Positions 7,158-16,925 of a stretch of 64,000 nt of DNA are shown here, one piece after another. The notes below the pieces were generated by a model. That model was not told the origin of the DNA and made no database searches. It was given only the letters and a program-made list of their open reading frames with translations. Made by a program: the position numbers and the translations under genes. Location of the stretch: positions 157,875-221,874 of the forward strand of contig JBDVOJ010000095.1 of NCBI GenBank assembly GCA_039969155.1. The letters run 5' to 3'. The stretch comes from GCA-002733465 sp039969155. GTDB lineage: Bacteria; Pseudomonadota; Gammaproteobacteria; Enterobacterales; Kangiellaceae. How positions within the stretch are numbered: position 1 is the first letter of the stretch; every line of letters starts with the position of its first letter.

Positions 7158-8294
7158 ATGCCAGCAAAAATTACAATCAATAGCCAATTCGATGGTGGCA
7201 ATATTATTTGCCATAAAAGTGAAAGTGCGGCAGATATACAGTTAACCATTAAGAAGGATCACCAAAGTGATTTCTATCAATGGTTCTATTTTCGAGCGAG
7301 CGGAGTAAAACAACAAGCCTGTCAGTATAATATTACTAATGCCGGTGAAGCAGCCTATTTAGACGGGTGGAATGGTTATCAGGCGGTTGCCTCATACGAT
7401 AGAAAATTTTGGTTTCGAGTGCCAACCGAATACAAAAATGGTGTATTGAGCATTAATCATACTTCCGAAAGAGACTCAGTCTATTATGCCTATTTTGCTC
7501 CTTATACTATGGAGCGACATGCTAATTTTATTGCTGAACTACAGGAATACCCGCAGGTGAAATCTGAAGTACTTGGACAGACTTTAGATGGTCAAGATCT
7601 GGATATGTTGATCATTGGTGAGCCCGCACCGCATAAAAAGATACTGTGGCTGCATGGACGTCAACATCCAGGTGAAACTCAAGCTTCATGGTGGATGGAA
7701 GGATTTTTATATCGGCTACTGGATGATACCGACGCCATGGCAAATAGATTGTTAGAAAAAGCGGTTTTTTATGTAGTGCCAAATATGAACCCTGATGGCA
7801 GTAAACGAGGTCATTTGAGAACCAACGCGTGCGGAGCAAATCTTAACCGTGAATGGCTAAACCCGACAATGGAGCGAAGCCCTGAAGTATTTCTTGTGAG
7901 AAAAAAAATGGAGCAACTTGGCATCCAGTTTTGCTTTGATGTTCATGGTGATGAAGGATTACCCTACAATTTTGTTGCCGGTGCAGAAGGAATCAAGAAA
8001 TGGACACCTCGATTAGCTGAACTACAGAAGGAATTTACCGAGCATCTTGAAGTAGTAAATCCAGATTTTCAAAATGAAAAAGGCTACCCTGTTGACGAGC
8101 CAAACACGGCCGACATGTCGATTTGTACCAACTATATTGCTGAAGCATTTGATTGTTTATCGATGACTTTAGAGATGCCTTTTAAAGATACCATTGAAAC
8201 ACCAGATTATGAACAAGGTTGGTCACCAGAGCGTTGTCATAATTTAGGTGCTTCATGTCTGGATGCAATTAATAAGGTCATAGACAAGCTCTAA
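7158..8294 (+). CDS. M14 family zinc carboxypeptidase (cytosolic carboxypeptidase-like)
   Basis: The product has 378 residues and no signal peptide, so it is cytoplasmic. An N-terminal beta-sandwich domain (about residues 1-115, with the QWFYFRASG strand) precedes the peptidase domain, as in the M14D cytosolic carboxypeptidases and their bacterial relatives. Zinc ligands are His170 and Glu173 in RQHPGE and His263 in DVHGDEG; the general base is Glu339 in TLEMPFKD. The NPDGSKRGHLR and NLNRE segments form the substrate pocket. The expected activity is removal of C-terminal residues from peptides or proteins; the natural substrate is unknown. It directly follows the DUF952 gene and ends in a strong terminator. 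Confidence 0.9.
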   Translation: MPAKITINSQFDGGNIICHKSESAADIQLTIKKDHQSDFYQWFYFRASGVKQQACQYNITNAGEAAYLDGWNGYQAVASYDRKFWFRVPTEYKNGVLSINHTSERDSVYYAYFAPYTMERHANFIAELQEYPQVKSEVLGQTLDGQDLDMLIIGEPAPHKKILWLHGRQHPGETQASWWMEGFLYRLLDDTDAMANRLLEKAVFYVVPNMNPDGSKRGHLRTNACGANLNREWLNPTMERSPEVFLVRKKMEQLGIQFCFDVHGDEGLPYNFVAGAEGIKKWTPRLAELQKEFTEHLEVVNPDFQNEKGYPVDEPNTADMSICTNYIAEAFDCLSMTLEMPFKDTIETPDYEQGWSPERCHNLGASCLDAINKVIDKL

Positions 8295-8320
8295 CTTATA
8301 TTCAAAACGATCCAATAACT

Positions 8321-8344
8321 AGCCCGCCAATCGCGGGCTTTTTT
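8321..8344 (+). terminator. rho-independent terminator after the M14 peptidase gene
   Basis: AGCCCGC pairs with GCGGGCT over 7 bp around a CAATC loop, followed by a T tract. CCAATA and TATTGG flank the hairpin and could extend it. Confidence 0.85.
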
Positions 8345-8518
8345 GTATTGGAAGATCCCAAAACCGCTAAAAATTTCATTTCTTACTGTCTCTACATATT
8401 TCAGAGTATTGTTACTGATGTAATAGATGTAACAATTCATTAACACGGCAAACTATTCCAAATCAGCCTCCGTCTTTGTATGTATATTTCAAAAAAACAA
8501 TGAGAATAGGTAGAGATA

Positions 8519-10750
8519 ATGGAAATAAGAAAAGTCATTTTAGCGCTGTGCATGTCAATCCTTTTTTTAGCTCAGGGAATTCAATCTAGTTACGCTAAAA
8601 AACAAAGTTATTCTATTCCGAGGATAGATACCGCTCCGACAATAGACGCTGTGATTGACTTTGATGAATGGCAACAAGCGCATATAGTCGATTTAGCCTA
8701 CGAAACTAGCCCCGCAGAAAATGCTCCTGCTAAAGTAAAGACAACCGCCTACATGATGGAAGATGGTGAACATCTTTATTTTGCGTTTAAAGCTGAAGAT
8801 CCGAGTCCAGAAAATATTTTGGCCTTTCTTAGAGACCGAGACCGAATTTTTCAAGACGACTTTGTCGGAGTAGTTGTTGATACTTTTAACGATGAGAGAA
8901 AAGGTTTTGAGTTTTTTGTTAATGCTCTAGGGGCGCAAGGTGATTTAACCATTGATGATACTCAAAACCGTGAAGACTCGTCGTGGGACGCGGTTTGGGA
9001 GAGTTTAGGGCAAGTAACCGAAGACGGTTATGTAGTAGAAATGGCGATTCCCTATCGAGCGTTGAGGTTTCCAGCAAACGCGGAAGAGCAGACTTGGGGA
9101 ATTCGTTTTTTGAGAGTTCACCCTAGAGAGTCTCGAACTATCTACGCTGATAGTCCAGGGGATAGAGCGCAGGACTGTTCACTGTGTATTGCAAACAAAG
9201 TGACTGGAATGCCAAGCCTAGAATCTGGTACTAATCTAGATATCACGCCAACCCTCACTCATGTGCAATCTGAACAAAGAGACTTGGATGAATCTACTGA
9301 ATGGGAAGATAATTCAGATACCGAACTAGGTGCAGATATTCGTTGGGCAATGACTGAAAACTGGATATTGAACGCAACTTTAAATCCTGATTTTTCACAG
9401 GTAGAAGCTGATGCTGGGCAATTGGACATCAACCGAACTTTCTCGTTATTTTTTCCGGAAGCAAGACCGTTTTTCTTGGACGGAGCAGAATACTTTTCAA
9501 CAGCTAATCGGTTAGTTCATACTAGAAATATTGCAGACCCCGATTACGGCGTGAAAGTCACAGGTAAACAAAACGGTAGTAGTAGTGGAGTAATTGTCGC
9601 TAGAGATACCAATACAAGCTTTTTGTTACCCGGTAGTTTAGGGTCGGATTTGGCCGAGTTAGAGGGGGTCGAGTCCGACGTATTTATCGGTCGTTATCAA
9701 ATGGACATCGGCGCTAAGAATAATTTTGGAGCACTGGTAACCCATCGTAAAGCCGATGGTTATGACAATACCGTCACCGCGCTCGATGGCAAGTATTTTT
9801 TTACTGAAAATGACAGTTTACAAGTTCAATATATGCATTCCGATTCAAGCAACCCGATTTCGATCCAAGAGGAATTTGATGTTGCAGCAGAACAATCGGA
9901 TGATGCGTTATCACTGCGCTATCGACATACTAAAAGAGATTACGGTTTACGAGCATCCTATAGTGATTTTGGCGAAGATTTTAGAGCAGATATGGGCTTT
10001 ATTGGCCGTGTTAATTATAAGCAACTAGTGCTTGGTGGGAATTACACTTGGTACGGTGAAGAGGGGAGTGATTGGACTCGTTGGGGATTTTTCGGCGACT
10101 GGGATAGAACTGAAGACCAGAGTGGCAGACTGCTCGAAGAAGAAAGCGAAATTCACTTTAATCTTCGCGGACCAAAACAGTTCAATACTAACTTTGGTGT
10201 GGTTACTCGAGATCGATTATATGACGATGTCATGTTTAAGGAAGACAATTTTATGATGTGGTTTGAATTTAAACCGCTCTCAAATCTTACTCTTGGTAAC
10301 TTTATGATAATAGGTGATCAAATTGACTTCGCCAATACCCAACTGGGACATCGTAAATTATTCGAACCGTATATCAATTGGCAAATTGGAAAACACTTAA
10401 ATCTTAGGATCTCGGGAACGACTCAACAGTTGAAAGTACCTGGCGGTGAATTGTTTAATGCAAAACTCGCTGATACTCGCATCTCTTATCAATTTAGCAT
10501 TCGCTCGCGATTATCTTTGACTTTGCAAAATACCAGTATTGAGAGAAATCAAGCGCTCTACCTTGATGACGAAGTTGATGCTCGTTCAAAGTACTTTGGT
10601 CTTCAGGTTATCTATTCCTATAAAATTAATCCGCTTTCACTGGTTTATTTGGGTTATTCTGACAACGCGTTTGAGGATGATAATCTTAGTTCGTTAACTA
10701 AGACTGATAAAACCATTTTTGCCAAGTTTAGTTATATGTGGCAGTACTAA
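8519..10750 (+). CDS. CBM9-like/DUF5916 outer-membrane protein
   Basis: This is a 743-residue exported protein. Residues 1-26 are a signal peptide. About residues 35-215 form a carbohydrate-binding-module-9-like domain (APTIDAVIDFDEWQQA, DDFVGVVVDTF, GYVVEMAIPYRALRF). The remainder is a DUF5916 region (LNPDFSQVEADAGQLDINRTFSLFFPEARPFFLDGAEYF) followed by alternating beta strands ending in a C-terminal aromatic residue (MWQY), as in outer-membrane barrels. Members are common in marine gammaproteobacteria and Bacteroidota; a role in glycan or peptide handling is suspected but unproven. It stands alone between two terminated units. Confidence 0.85.
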   Translation: MEIRKVILALCMSILFLAQGIQSSYAKKQSYSIPRIDTAPTIDAVIDFDEWQQAHIVDLAYETSPAENAPAKVKTTAYMMEDGEHLYFAFKAEDPSPENILAFLRDRDRIFQDDFVGVVVDTFNDERKGFEFFVNALGAQGDLTIDDTQNREDSSWDAVWESLGQVTEDGYVVEMAIPYRALRFPANAEEQTWGIRFLRVHPRESRTIYADSPGDRAQDCSLCIANKVTGMPSLESGTNLDITPTLTHVQSEQRDLDESTEWEDNSDTELGADIRWAMTENWILNATLNPDFSQVEADAGQLDINRTFSLFFPEARPFFLDGAEYFSTANRLVHTRNIADPDYGVKVTGKQNGSSSGVIVARDTNTSFLLPGSLGSDLAELEGVESDVFIGRYQMDIGAKNNFGALVTHRKADGYDNTVTALDGKYFFTENDSLQVQYMHSDSSNPISIQEEFDVAAEQSDDALSLRYRHTKRDYGLRASYSDFGEDFRADMGFIGRVNYKQLVLGGNYTWYGEEGSDWTRWGFFGDWDRTEDQSGRLLEEESEIHFNLRGPKQFNTNFGVVTRDRLYDDVMFKEDNFMMWFEFKPLSNLTLGNFMIIGDQIDFANTQLGHRKLFEPYINWQIGKHLNLRISGTTQQLKVPGGELFNAKLADTRISYQFSIRSRLSLTLQNTSIERNQALYLDDEVDARSKYFGLQVIYSYKINPLSLVYLGYSDNAFEDDNLSSLTKTDKTIFAKFSYMWQY

Positions 10751-10838
10751 GAAATCAGTCAGGAGTTTGAGCTTAAGTTAGACCTAAGTTATGTTAAGTT
10801 AATCCATGTTAAGTCGGGAAGCAAAATGCCGTTCCGGC

Positions 10839-12050
10839 TTAACTGGCTACAACGTTGCGATAATTCCTAGGGTCAGTATCACCTTCGGTTGATATCAATA
10901 GAACCGTTGAGTTTTCGTCTAGTTTCAGCTGGTCTTTAATATTAACAAGCTGGCTATCGGTTAGAATCGATTCTAATACACCCAGAGTGACAGCTGCTGA
11001 TTCCCCGGAAACGATAGCGGGATCCTTTGCAACTGGACGCGCATATCTTTTCATTCCTTTTATAGTAAAACTATCGTCGCATTTGATAAAAGCATAGCAG
11101 TATCGACTAAGTATTTGCCATGCTGTTTTACTGGGCATACCGCAAGCCAGTCCAGCCATCAAAGTATTGAGGTTTCCAACTTGATGGGGCAAACCGTCGT
11201 TAATTTTTATGGATTCAAAAAAACAAGGTGCATTGTTTGGCTCAACCAAAACAATTACTGGTGTCGGACGATTATGAGCAACAAAATAAGCTGCTAGTGC
11301 GGCGGCCATTGAACCAACTCCAGCTTGAAGAAAAACATGACTGGGCCATTCGTTAGGCGCCTGCTTTTCGAACTCTTTAATTAAAGTGAAATAACCACGC
11401 ATAATATTATCTGGAATTTCTAGGTAATTATCCCAAGCAGTATCTTGTACTAACTGCCAGTTGTTTGTTTTAGCTAATTGGGCGACTTTAGTAACCGTTG
11501 CATCATAATCTAAATCGGTGATTTCGGCATAAGGTGTATATTGTTTGATAGCTTCTAACCGAATTGCAGAAGAGTTTTTGGGCATGTAAATTCTCGCTGA
11601 ACAGCCAAACTGTTTTGCACACCACGCGACAGCTCGACCATGATTTCCATCGGTGGTGGTTACTAATTCTAGGTCTTGATAATTCGAGGATTGCTCAATG
11701 ATAGATTGAAAACTGTAAGGCCTTTTTAATCCTAGTTTTTGCAACAATATTTCTGCGATTGCATAGGATGCACCTAACATTTTAAAAGCGTTCAAATCAA
11801 ATCGCTGACTTTCATCTTTGACCATAATTTGATTGATACTAAGGTTTCGGCTCAACTGTGGTAATTTTACCAGAGGCGTCTGGCTATAACCCGGTATGCT
11901 TTGATGAAACTGACTGACTTGCTGGACAATTCTGGGGTCTGTCAGTGCAAGCAAATAATCACCTTGAACTTGGTTATTAAGCGGCAATGATGTAGAAGAT
12001 GTCTCTACAAAGTTAGGGTTCAAAATGTATTCAAGTAGTTCCAAGTTCAA
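10839..12050 (-). CDS. dpaL: diaminopropionate ammonia-lyase
   Basis: This PLP enzyme (403 residues) converts 2,3-diaminopropionate to pyruvate and ammonia. The PLP lysine lies in DESQRFDLNAFK (Lys90). TTDGNHGRAVAW is the substrate and cofactor loop of fold-type II enzymes. GVGSMAAALAAYF is the phosphate-binding region, and SGESAAVTLG is conserved in YgeX-like enzymes. Length equals that of the family (about 400). It converges on the DUF5916 gene. The downstream gloC-like gene (12066-12725) is 15 bp upstream in the transcript, so the two form an operon, although a biochemical link is not obvious. Confidence 0.88.
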   Translation of the reverse strand: MNLELLEYILNPNFVETSSTSLPLNNQVQGDYLLALTDPRIVQQVSQFHQSIPGYSQTPLVKLPQLSRNLSINQIMVKDESQRFDLNAFKMLGASYAIAEILLQKLGLKRPYSFQSIIEQSSNYQDLELVTTTDGNHGRAVAWCAKQFGCSARIYMPKNSSAIRLEAIKQYTPYAEITDLDYDATVTKVAQLAKTNNWQLVQDTAWDNYLEIPDNIMRGYFTLIKEFEKQAPNEWPSHVFLQAGVGSMAAALAAYFVAHNRPTPVIVLVEPNNAPCFFESIKINDGLPHQVGNLNTLMAGLACGMPSKTAWQILSRYCYAFIKCDDSFTIKGMKRYARPVAKDPAIVSGESAAVTLGVLESILTDSQLVNIKDQLKLDENSTVLLISTEGDTDPRNYRNVVAS

Positions 12051-12065
12051 GCCTTCTCTAATGAT

Positions 12066-12725
12066 TTAACGGTACCTTGCTAATACCTGATCCGCTACGT
12101 GCGGATTGGTCTGTCTTTCATGGGCAAAGTTAGAGATCGGGCCGTGACCAGATACAAAACGCGTTTCACCGCCAAGAGGCCAAAGTTTAGAGGTAATGGA
12201 GTCGATTAAGTCTTGATGATTGCCTCTTGGAAAATCTGTTCTTCCAATACTCCCTTTAAAGAGAACGTCTCCAACAAATGCCAATCCTGATAGCTGATGA
12301 TGAAATATAATGTGACCAGGGGTATGACCTGGGCAATGATAGATATCTAAAACCTCATTTCCTACCTTAATTTGTTCACCTTCTTCAAGCCACTGATCGG
12401 GGTGACAGTTTTCCGCTCCAGAAAAACCATATTGTTGTCCTTGCTGAGTAATTCCTTCTAACCAAAATAGATCATCTCGGTGTGGGCCAATAATTGAAAC
12501 GCCCAGCCGTCGTTTTAGTTCTTCCGCTCCGCCGGCGTGGTCTAGATGACCATGAGTGAGAATAATTTGGCTTACATCTATCTTATGTTGTTCAATTTTT
12601 GCGATGACTCTATCAATATCACCTCCCGGGTCTACCACCGCGCCTTGTAGGGTTTCGCTGCACCAAATGACTGAACAGTTTTGTTGGAATGGAGTGACAA
12701 CCACGACTTCTACTCTTAAACTCAT
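12066..12725 (-). CDS. gloC: type II glyoxalase-like metallo-beta-lactamase-fold hydrolase
   Basis: The product has 219 residues and matches E. coli GloC (YcbL) along its length. THGHLDHAGG is the metal-binding motif; the CPGHTPGH, GDVLFKGSIGRTDFP and SGHGP segments supply the remaining metal ligands. The enzyme hydrolyses S-lactoylglutathione in methylglyoxal detoxification. It is the first gene of a likely pair with dpaL. A divergent DUF1415 gene lies to the right. Confidence 0.88.
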   Translation of the reverse strand: MSLRVEVVVVTPFQQNCSVIWCSETLQGAVVDPGGDIDRVIAKIEQHKIDVSQIILTHGHLDHAGGAEELKRRLGVSIIGPHRDDLFWLEGITQQGQQYGFSGAENCHPDQWLEEGEQIKVGNEVLDIYHCPGHTPGHIIFHHQLSGLAFVGDVLFKGSIGRTDFPRGNHQDLIDSITSKLWPLGGETRFVSGHGPISNFAHERQTNPHVADQVLARYR

Positions 12726-12893
12726 AATTTCATTAAACTCATTAGTTTCAAAAACTCTTAGATTTTCCGTTATTTGACGTAAACGTTAGCCATAGATTTA
12801 ATTCTTTGGGTAGAATATTGGTTTGCTGTTTCAACCTAACAGCCGTGTTGTCAGTTATAATGGTGACTATTGCTACCAGATTCTGCCGCTATT

Positions 12894-13445
12894 ATGCTAC
12901 AACCAGAACAATATATAAATATGACTAAGCGCTGGCTTGAACATTCGGTTATCGAATACAATTTTTGCCCCTTTGCGAAAAAAGAATATGTTAACAACAG
13001 TATTCACTATGAAGTCATCGATGAGTCGAATCGCGAGGAGCAACTGCTTTCATTGAGCGAAGAATTTAAGCGGTTAGATAATAACCCCGCTCTATCTACA
13101 TCGTTGCTTTTATACCCGAAAGGGTTAGAGAGTTTTTTTGATTATTTAGATTTTGTTGAGCTAGCCAATGAGCTTCTTTATGAATTGGGCTATGAAGGCA
13201 TTTATCAAATCGCTAGTTTTCATCCCGACTATTGTTTTGCTGACACCAAGCAGAGTGACCCCGAGAATTACACCAATCGTTCACCGGTTCCAATAGTACA
13301 TTTGCTTCGCGAGGATATGCTTGAAAAAGCACTTGACTTGTACCCAAATTCAGAACAAATCCCAGAGCGTAACATTCTTAAAGCACAAGAATTAGGAAGT
13401 GACTTTTTCGAAAAGTTACTACAGCGGTTCTGCAAGGCTGAATAA
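12894..13445 (+). CDS. DUF1415 family protein
   Basis: The protein has 183 residues from ATG 12894; an in-frame TTG at 12870 would add eight residues and no clear ribosome site distinguishes them. The opening T-K-R-W-L-E-x-x-V-I-x-x-N-F-C-P-F-A and the later F-H-P-D-Y-x-F-A and N-R-S-P-x-P-x-x-H-L-L-R-E motifs are diagnostic of DUF1415. The conserved Cys and His residues hint at metal or redox chemistry, but the function is unknown. The gene is divergent from gloC and followed by htpX. Confidence 0.85.
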   Translation: MLQPEQYINMTKRWLEHSVIEYNFCPFAKKEYVNNSIHYEVIDESNREEQLLSLSEEFKRLDNNPALSTSLLLYPKGLESFFDYLDFVELANELLYELGYEGIYQIASFHPDYCFADTKQSDPENYTNRSPVPIVHLLREDMLEKALDLYPNSEQIPERNILKAQELGSDFFEKLLQRFCKAE

Positions 13446-13557
13446 TGCTTGAAGTTTACCAATTGTTACTAGTTATTGAGCGGATTATGTATTGAAATAT
13501 CAAAGAGAATCACCATATAGACCGCTAGATAAACATCCTATTTAAAGGTGGGGTAAA

Positions 13558-14433
13558 ATGAAAAGAGTATTTTTGTTTATTGCAACCAATCTGGCCATCA
13601 TGGTGGTCTTAAGCATCGTCCTTAGTGTGCTAGGGCCTGCTCTAGGGTTGCAACCGGGAAGCTATAGCAGTTTATTATTATTTGCCGCAGTATTTGGTTT
13701 TGGTGGTGCTTTTATTTCCTTGTTTCTATCGAAAATGATGGCTAAGCGCTCAGTAGGAGCTCTAGTCATCACTTCACCAAGAACTGAGGTAGAAAGCTGG
13801 CTGTTAAACACTGTAGCACGGCAGGCTAAAGCGGCTGGTGTCGGAATGCCAGAAGTCGCTATTTATAACTCGCCAGAAATGAATGCCTTTGCCACCGGTG
13901 CCAGTAAAAACAGCTCTCTAGTTGCAGTCAGTAGCGGATTATTACAGCAAATGGATAGAAGGGAAGTCGAAGCTGTTCTCGCTCACGAAGTATCGCATAT
14001 TGCCAATGGTGATATGGTGACGCTAACTCTCATTCAGGGGGTGGTGAATACCTTTGTAATATTTTTAGCCAGAGCCTTGGCTGGAATCATCAATAGCACA
14101 TTGCGCGGTAATAACAACCAAGGTGGTGGCTTAGGGGGGTTCGCTTATTACGGAGTGGTTATTGTTCTAGAAATTGTATTTGGAATTCTCGCGAGCATCA
14201 TCGTTATGTGGTTTTCTAGACAACGAGAATATAGAGCCGATGCCGGAGCTGCCAAGTTACAAGGGAATCAAGCGATGATTGCGGCGTTACAGAGGTTAAA
14301 GGGCAATAGAGAAAGTCAGCTTGAAGGTTCTTTGATGGCGTTCGGTATTTCTGGCGCCAAACCGAAAGCGGAATGGTTTATGAGTCATCCTCCTTTAGAT
14401 AAACGTATTGAAGCTCTTAAGCAGATAAAATAG
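13558..14433 (+). CDS. htpX: protease HtpX (membrane zinc metalloprotease)
   Basis: This 291-residue inner-membrane protease acts with FtsH in membrane protein quality control. Two N-terminal transmembrane helices (about residues 4-22 and 36-57) precede the active-site motif HEVSHIANGD; two further hydrophobic segments (about 158-176 and 195-220) follow, and REYRADAGAA supplies the third zinc ligand. Length matches the family. The start is supported by GGTGGGG 4-10 nt upstream. In enterobacteria htpX responds to Cpx envelope stress; no such box was identified here. Confidence 0.95.
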   Translation: MKRVFLFIATNLAIMVVLSIVLSVLGPALGLQPGSYSSLLLFAAVFGFGGAFISLFLSKMMAKRSVGALVITSPRTEVESWLLNTVARQAKAAGVGMPEVAIYNSPEMNAFATGASKNSSLVAVSSGLLQQMDRREVEAVLAHEVSHIANGDMVTLTLIQGVVNTFVIFLARALAGIINSTLRGNNNQGGGLGGFAYYGVVIVLEIVFGILASIIVMWFSRQREYRADAGAAKLQGNQAMIAALQRLKGNRESQLEGSLMAFGISGAKPKAEWFMSHPPLDKRIEALKQIK

Positions 14434-14522
14434 TGGGGATAGAAGTAAGAAGCTATTCTTAACGCATACCACTAGAGCAGCTGCATCCAAATATTGAAAC
14501 ATGAGAAATAAATGGGAGGAGG

Positions 14523-16925
14523 CTAATTTGCCTTTCCCCATAATTGGTCTAAAACCTTAACGACTTGATGAATGTCAAAAGGCTTTCCTAAATGGTCATT
14601 CATGCCTGCTTCTAAACATTCGCGTTTATCCTTTTGCATGGCATTGGCCGTCATTGCAACAATTATTAATTCTTTCAGATTAAGAGACTCTCTAATAGCT
14701 CTAGAAGCAGTCAGGCCATCCATTACAGGCATTTGTAAGTCCATCAAAACGGCATCAAAAAAGTCCGAGTTATTGCTTTCTTTCGCTTGCTTTAGTTTAT
14801 CTAATGCTTCTTGACCATCGTTAACGACGACTACATCTGCGCCTTCTTGCTCAAGCAGTTCTCGAGCAACATGCTGATTAACGAGGTTATCTTCGACGAC
14901 CAGTATTTTTTTACCTTCTAATCGATTTTCATATTCAATTTCGGTATTCTCAATTCGATCCAAATGTAACTTTTCTATTTGCTGGTGGCTAGCCAACCGC
15001 AGCTTAATTGAAAAATAGAAGCAACTTCCTTTACCCAGTTGACTTTTAAGTTCTAATTGCCCACCCATTAGATCAACCAGAGTTTGGCTGATAGCAAGAC
15101 CAAGTCCTGTACCACCGAATCTTCTTGTTGTAGACGCTTCAGCCTGAGTAAAACCTTCAAAGATTTTCTTTTGGTTTTCTTCTGATATACCGATTCCTGT
15201 ATCAAAGACTCTAAAAGTTAGAGAGTGGTTGTTTTCTTGATCAACACTTGAGTTGACTTTAACGGTGATTGAACCTTTTTCTGTGAATTTTATGGCGTTG
15301 CCACCTAAGTTAATTAGGATTTGTTGGAGCCTCATTTCATCACCGACAAAGTACTGCGGCATTCCATCCTGAACATCAAAAGCAAGTGAAATAGGCTTGG
15401 TAGATATTTCGGTACTTAAGATCACTTCGAGATTTCTTAACAAGTGCTTCAATTTAAAGGGCACAGGGTCGAGTTCTATTTTTCCTGCTTCGGCTTTTGA
15501 AATATCCAATATATCGTTTAACAAAGCTAACAGTGAACGAGCTGCACCTTCGGTTTTTTGGGTATAGTCTTTTTGCGGACGATTGAGAGGCGTTCTTTTC
15601 AGAAGTGCTAGCATTCCTAGTATTGCGTTCATAGGTGTTCTAAGTTCATGGCTCATGTTAGCTAAAAACTGACTTTTAGCTTTACTGGCTTCCTCAGCTT
15701 TTTCAGCTGCTAAGGTTAGCGCATACTCTCTCTCTTTGAGTTCTTCTGTTACTAGTTCGGTTTGAACAAGTAGTTCTTTAGTTCTAGAGTTTGTTTCCTT
15801 GAAAACATTTGCGGCTTGCGCTAATTGGCCGATCTCATCTCGGCGGTTTACACCTGGTATTTCAGCTATTTCATCTCCCTTACTTAAATGAGAAAAAGTA
15901 TCTGTAATAGATATTAATGGCTTGCTAATTCTGCGTCCTAGAATGAATGCCAATAAGATTGCGAGAGTTGCACCTATTATTGAAACTGAGATACTAATGC
16001 GCTCACTTTCGTCTATATAATTCTTTGTATCAGTAAATAGTTTTTGCTGTTCTTTTAAGTATCTTTGTTTTAATTGATCGGAATTGTGGCTTAGCTCTGA
16101 TGACTCCCCAGCGATCACGACATTGACTAGAAAAAGAAAATTCCGATCAGCCTGAACTGCTTGATTAAAAGTTACCTCGATAGAACTGAGCGTTGTTAAG
16201 ATTTCAACAAGCATTTTAGATGCTTTTTGTTGATTACTTTTGACTATCGATTGCTCAATAATTTTTGATGCTTCGCTTATATTTTCCAGAAATTTTTTCT
16301 TGACTTGAAACTCATGTTTACTGAAATATCGATTTTGCAAAGTCTCCGCACTAGAAATTAATAGCTGAGCTTGCCAGATTTTAGAAAGAATGATCGGGTT
16401 GTCGGATTGCTCAAGAGAAGAAAAAATAGCAGTCATATCATTAGTTATTTTAGCGAATCGTTGCTCTAAAGTTTCGCCAATTAGAATTTCTCGGTAGCTT
16501 CGCGTCTTTTGTAAATCATCGATCTTTTCTTTAAAATCAATCACTGAGTTCTGGATCTTTGATAACTCTTTTTGGTGTGTTGAACCTTGTTTGCTGTCAG
16601 CCTCTATTAGTTTTTCAATATCACTAGTGAGTTTTTGGTAAAGAGCAAGTATTTGAGAAAAAGTTGCACTTTTTTCTGTGTTGCTATAAGCCAATATTGT
16701 TCTTTGTAGATCGGCAATATCTTTATCAACCTTGAGCATTAAACTCGTGCTATTACTGACTTGTCGGAATGACGAAAATTTCTGTTTGAAATCTCGCATC
16801 GCCGTAACGTTAAAAGCTGTTATTATAAAACTCATCAGTATTAATAGAATAAATCCTAAAATAATACGTTGGCTTATACTAAGGGAATTCAAGAAATTGC
16901 TTTGATATGAAGGACTGTTGCTCAT
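14523..16925 (-). CDS. hybrid sensor histidine kinase/response regulator (TorS-like layout)
   Basis: The start was set at ATG 16925, which overlaps the TGA of the upstream binding-protein gene (ATGA); this gives 800 residues. Order of parts: transmembrane helix about 20-42; a helical periplasmic domain of about 265 residues; transmembrane helix about 311-330; HAMP; a coiled coil; a HisKA domain with phospho-acceptor His426 (NMSHELRTP); a HATPase domain (N-x-x-x-N-A-I-K-F-T, DTGIGI and GGTGLGLA); and a receiver domain with phospho-acceptor Asp729 (LMDLQMPVMDG). There is no terminal Hpt domain, so phosphotransfer to an output regulator must use partners outside the window. The coupled periplasmic binding protein is probably its signal receptor. 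Confidence 0.9.
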   Translation of the reverse strand: MSNSPSYQSNFLNSLSISQRIILGFILLILMSFIITAFNVTAMRDFKQKFSSFRQVSNSTSLMLKVDKDIADLQRTILAYSNTEKSATFSQILALYQKLTSDIEKLIEADSKQGSTHQKELSKIQNSVIDFKEKIDDLQKTRSYREILIGETLEQRFAKITNDMTAIFSSLEQSDNPIILSKIWQAQLLISSAETLQNRYFSKHEFQVKKKFLENISEASKIIEQSIVKSNQQKASKMLVEILTTLSSIEVTFNQAVQADRNFLFLVNVVIAGESSELSHNSDQLKQRYLKEQQKLFTDTKNYIDESERISISVSIIGATLAILLAFILGRRISKPLISITDTFSHLSKGDEIAEIPGVNRRDEIGQLAQAANVFKETNSRTKELLVQTELVTEELKEREYALTLAAEKAEEASKAKSQFLANMSHELRTPMNAILGMLALLKRTPLNRPQKDYTQKTEGAARSLLALLNDILDISKAEAGKIELDPVPFKLKHLLRNLEVILSTEISTKPISLAFDVQDGMPQYFVGDEMRLQQILINLGGNAIKFTEKGSITVKVNSSVDQENNHSLTFRVFDTGIGISEENQKKIFEGFTQAEASTTRRFGGTGLGLAISQTLVDLMGGQLELKSQLGKGSCFYFSIKLRLASHQQIEKLHLDRIENTEIEYENRLEGKKILVVEDNLVNQHVARELLEQEGADVVVVNDGQEALDKLKQAKESNNSDFFDAVLMDLQMPVMDGLTASRAIRESLNLKELIIVAMTANAMQKDKRECLEAGMNDHLGKPFDIHQVVKVLDQLWGKAN

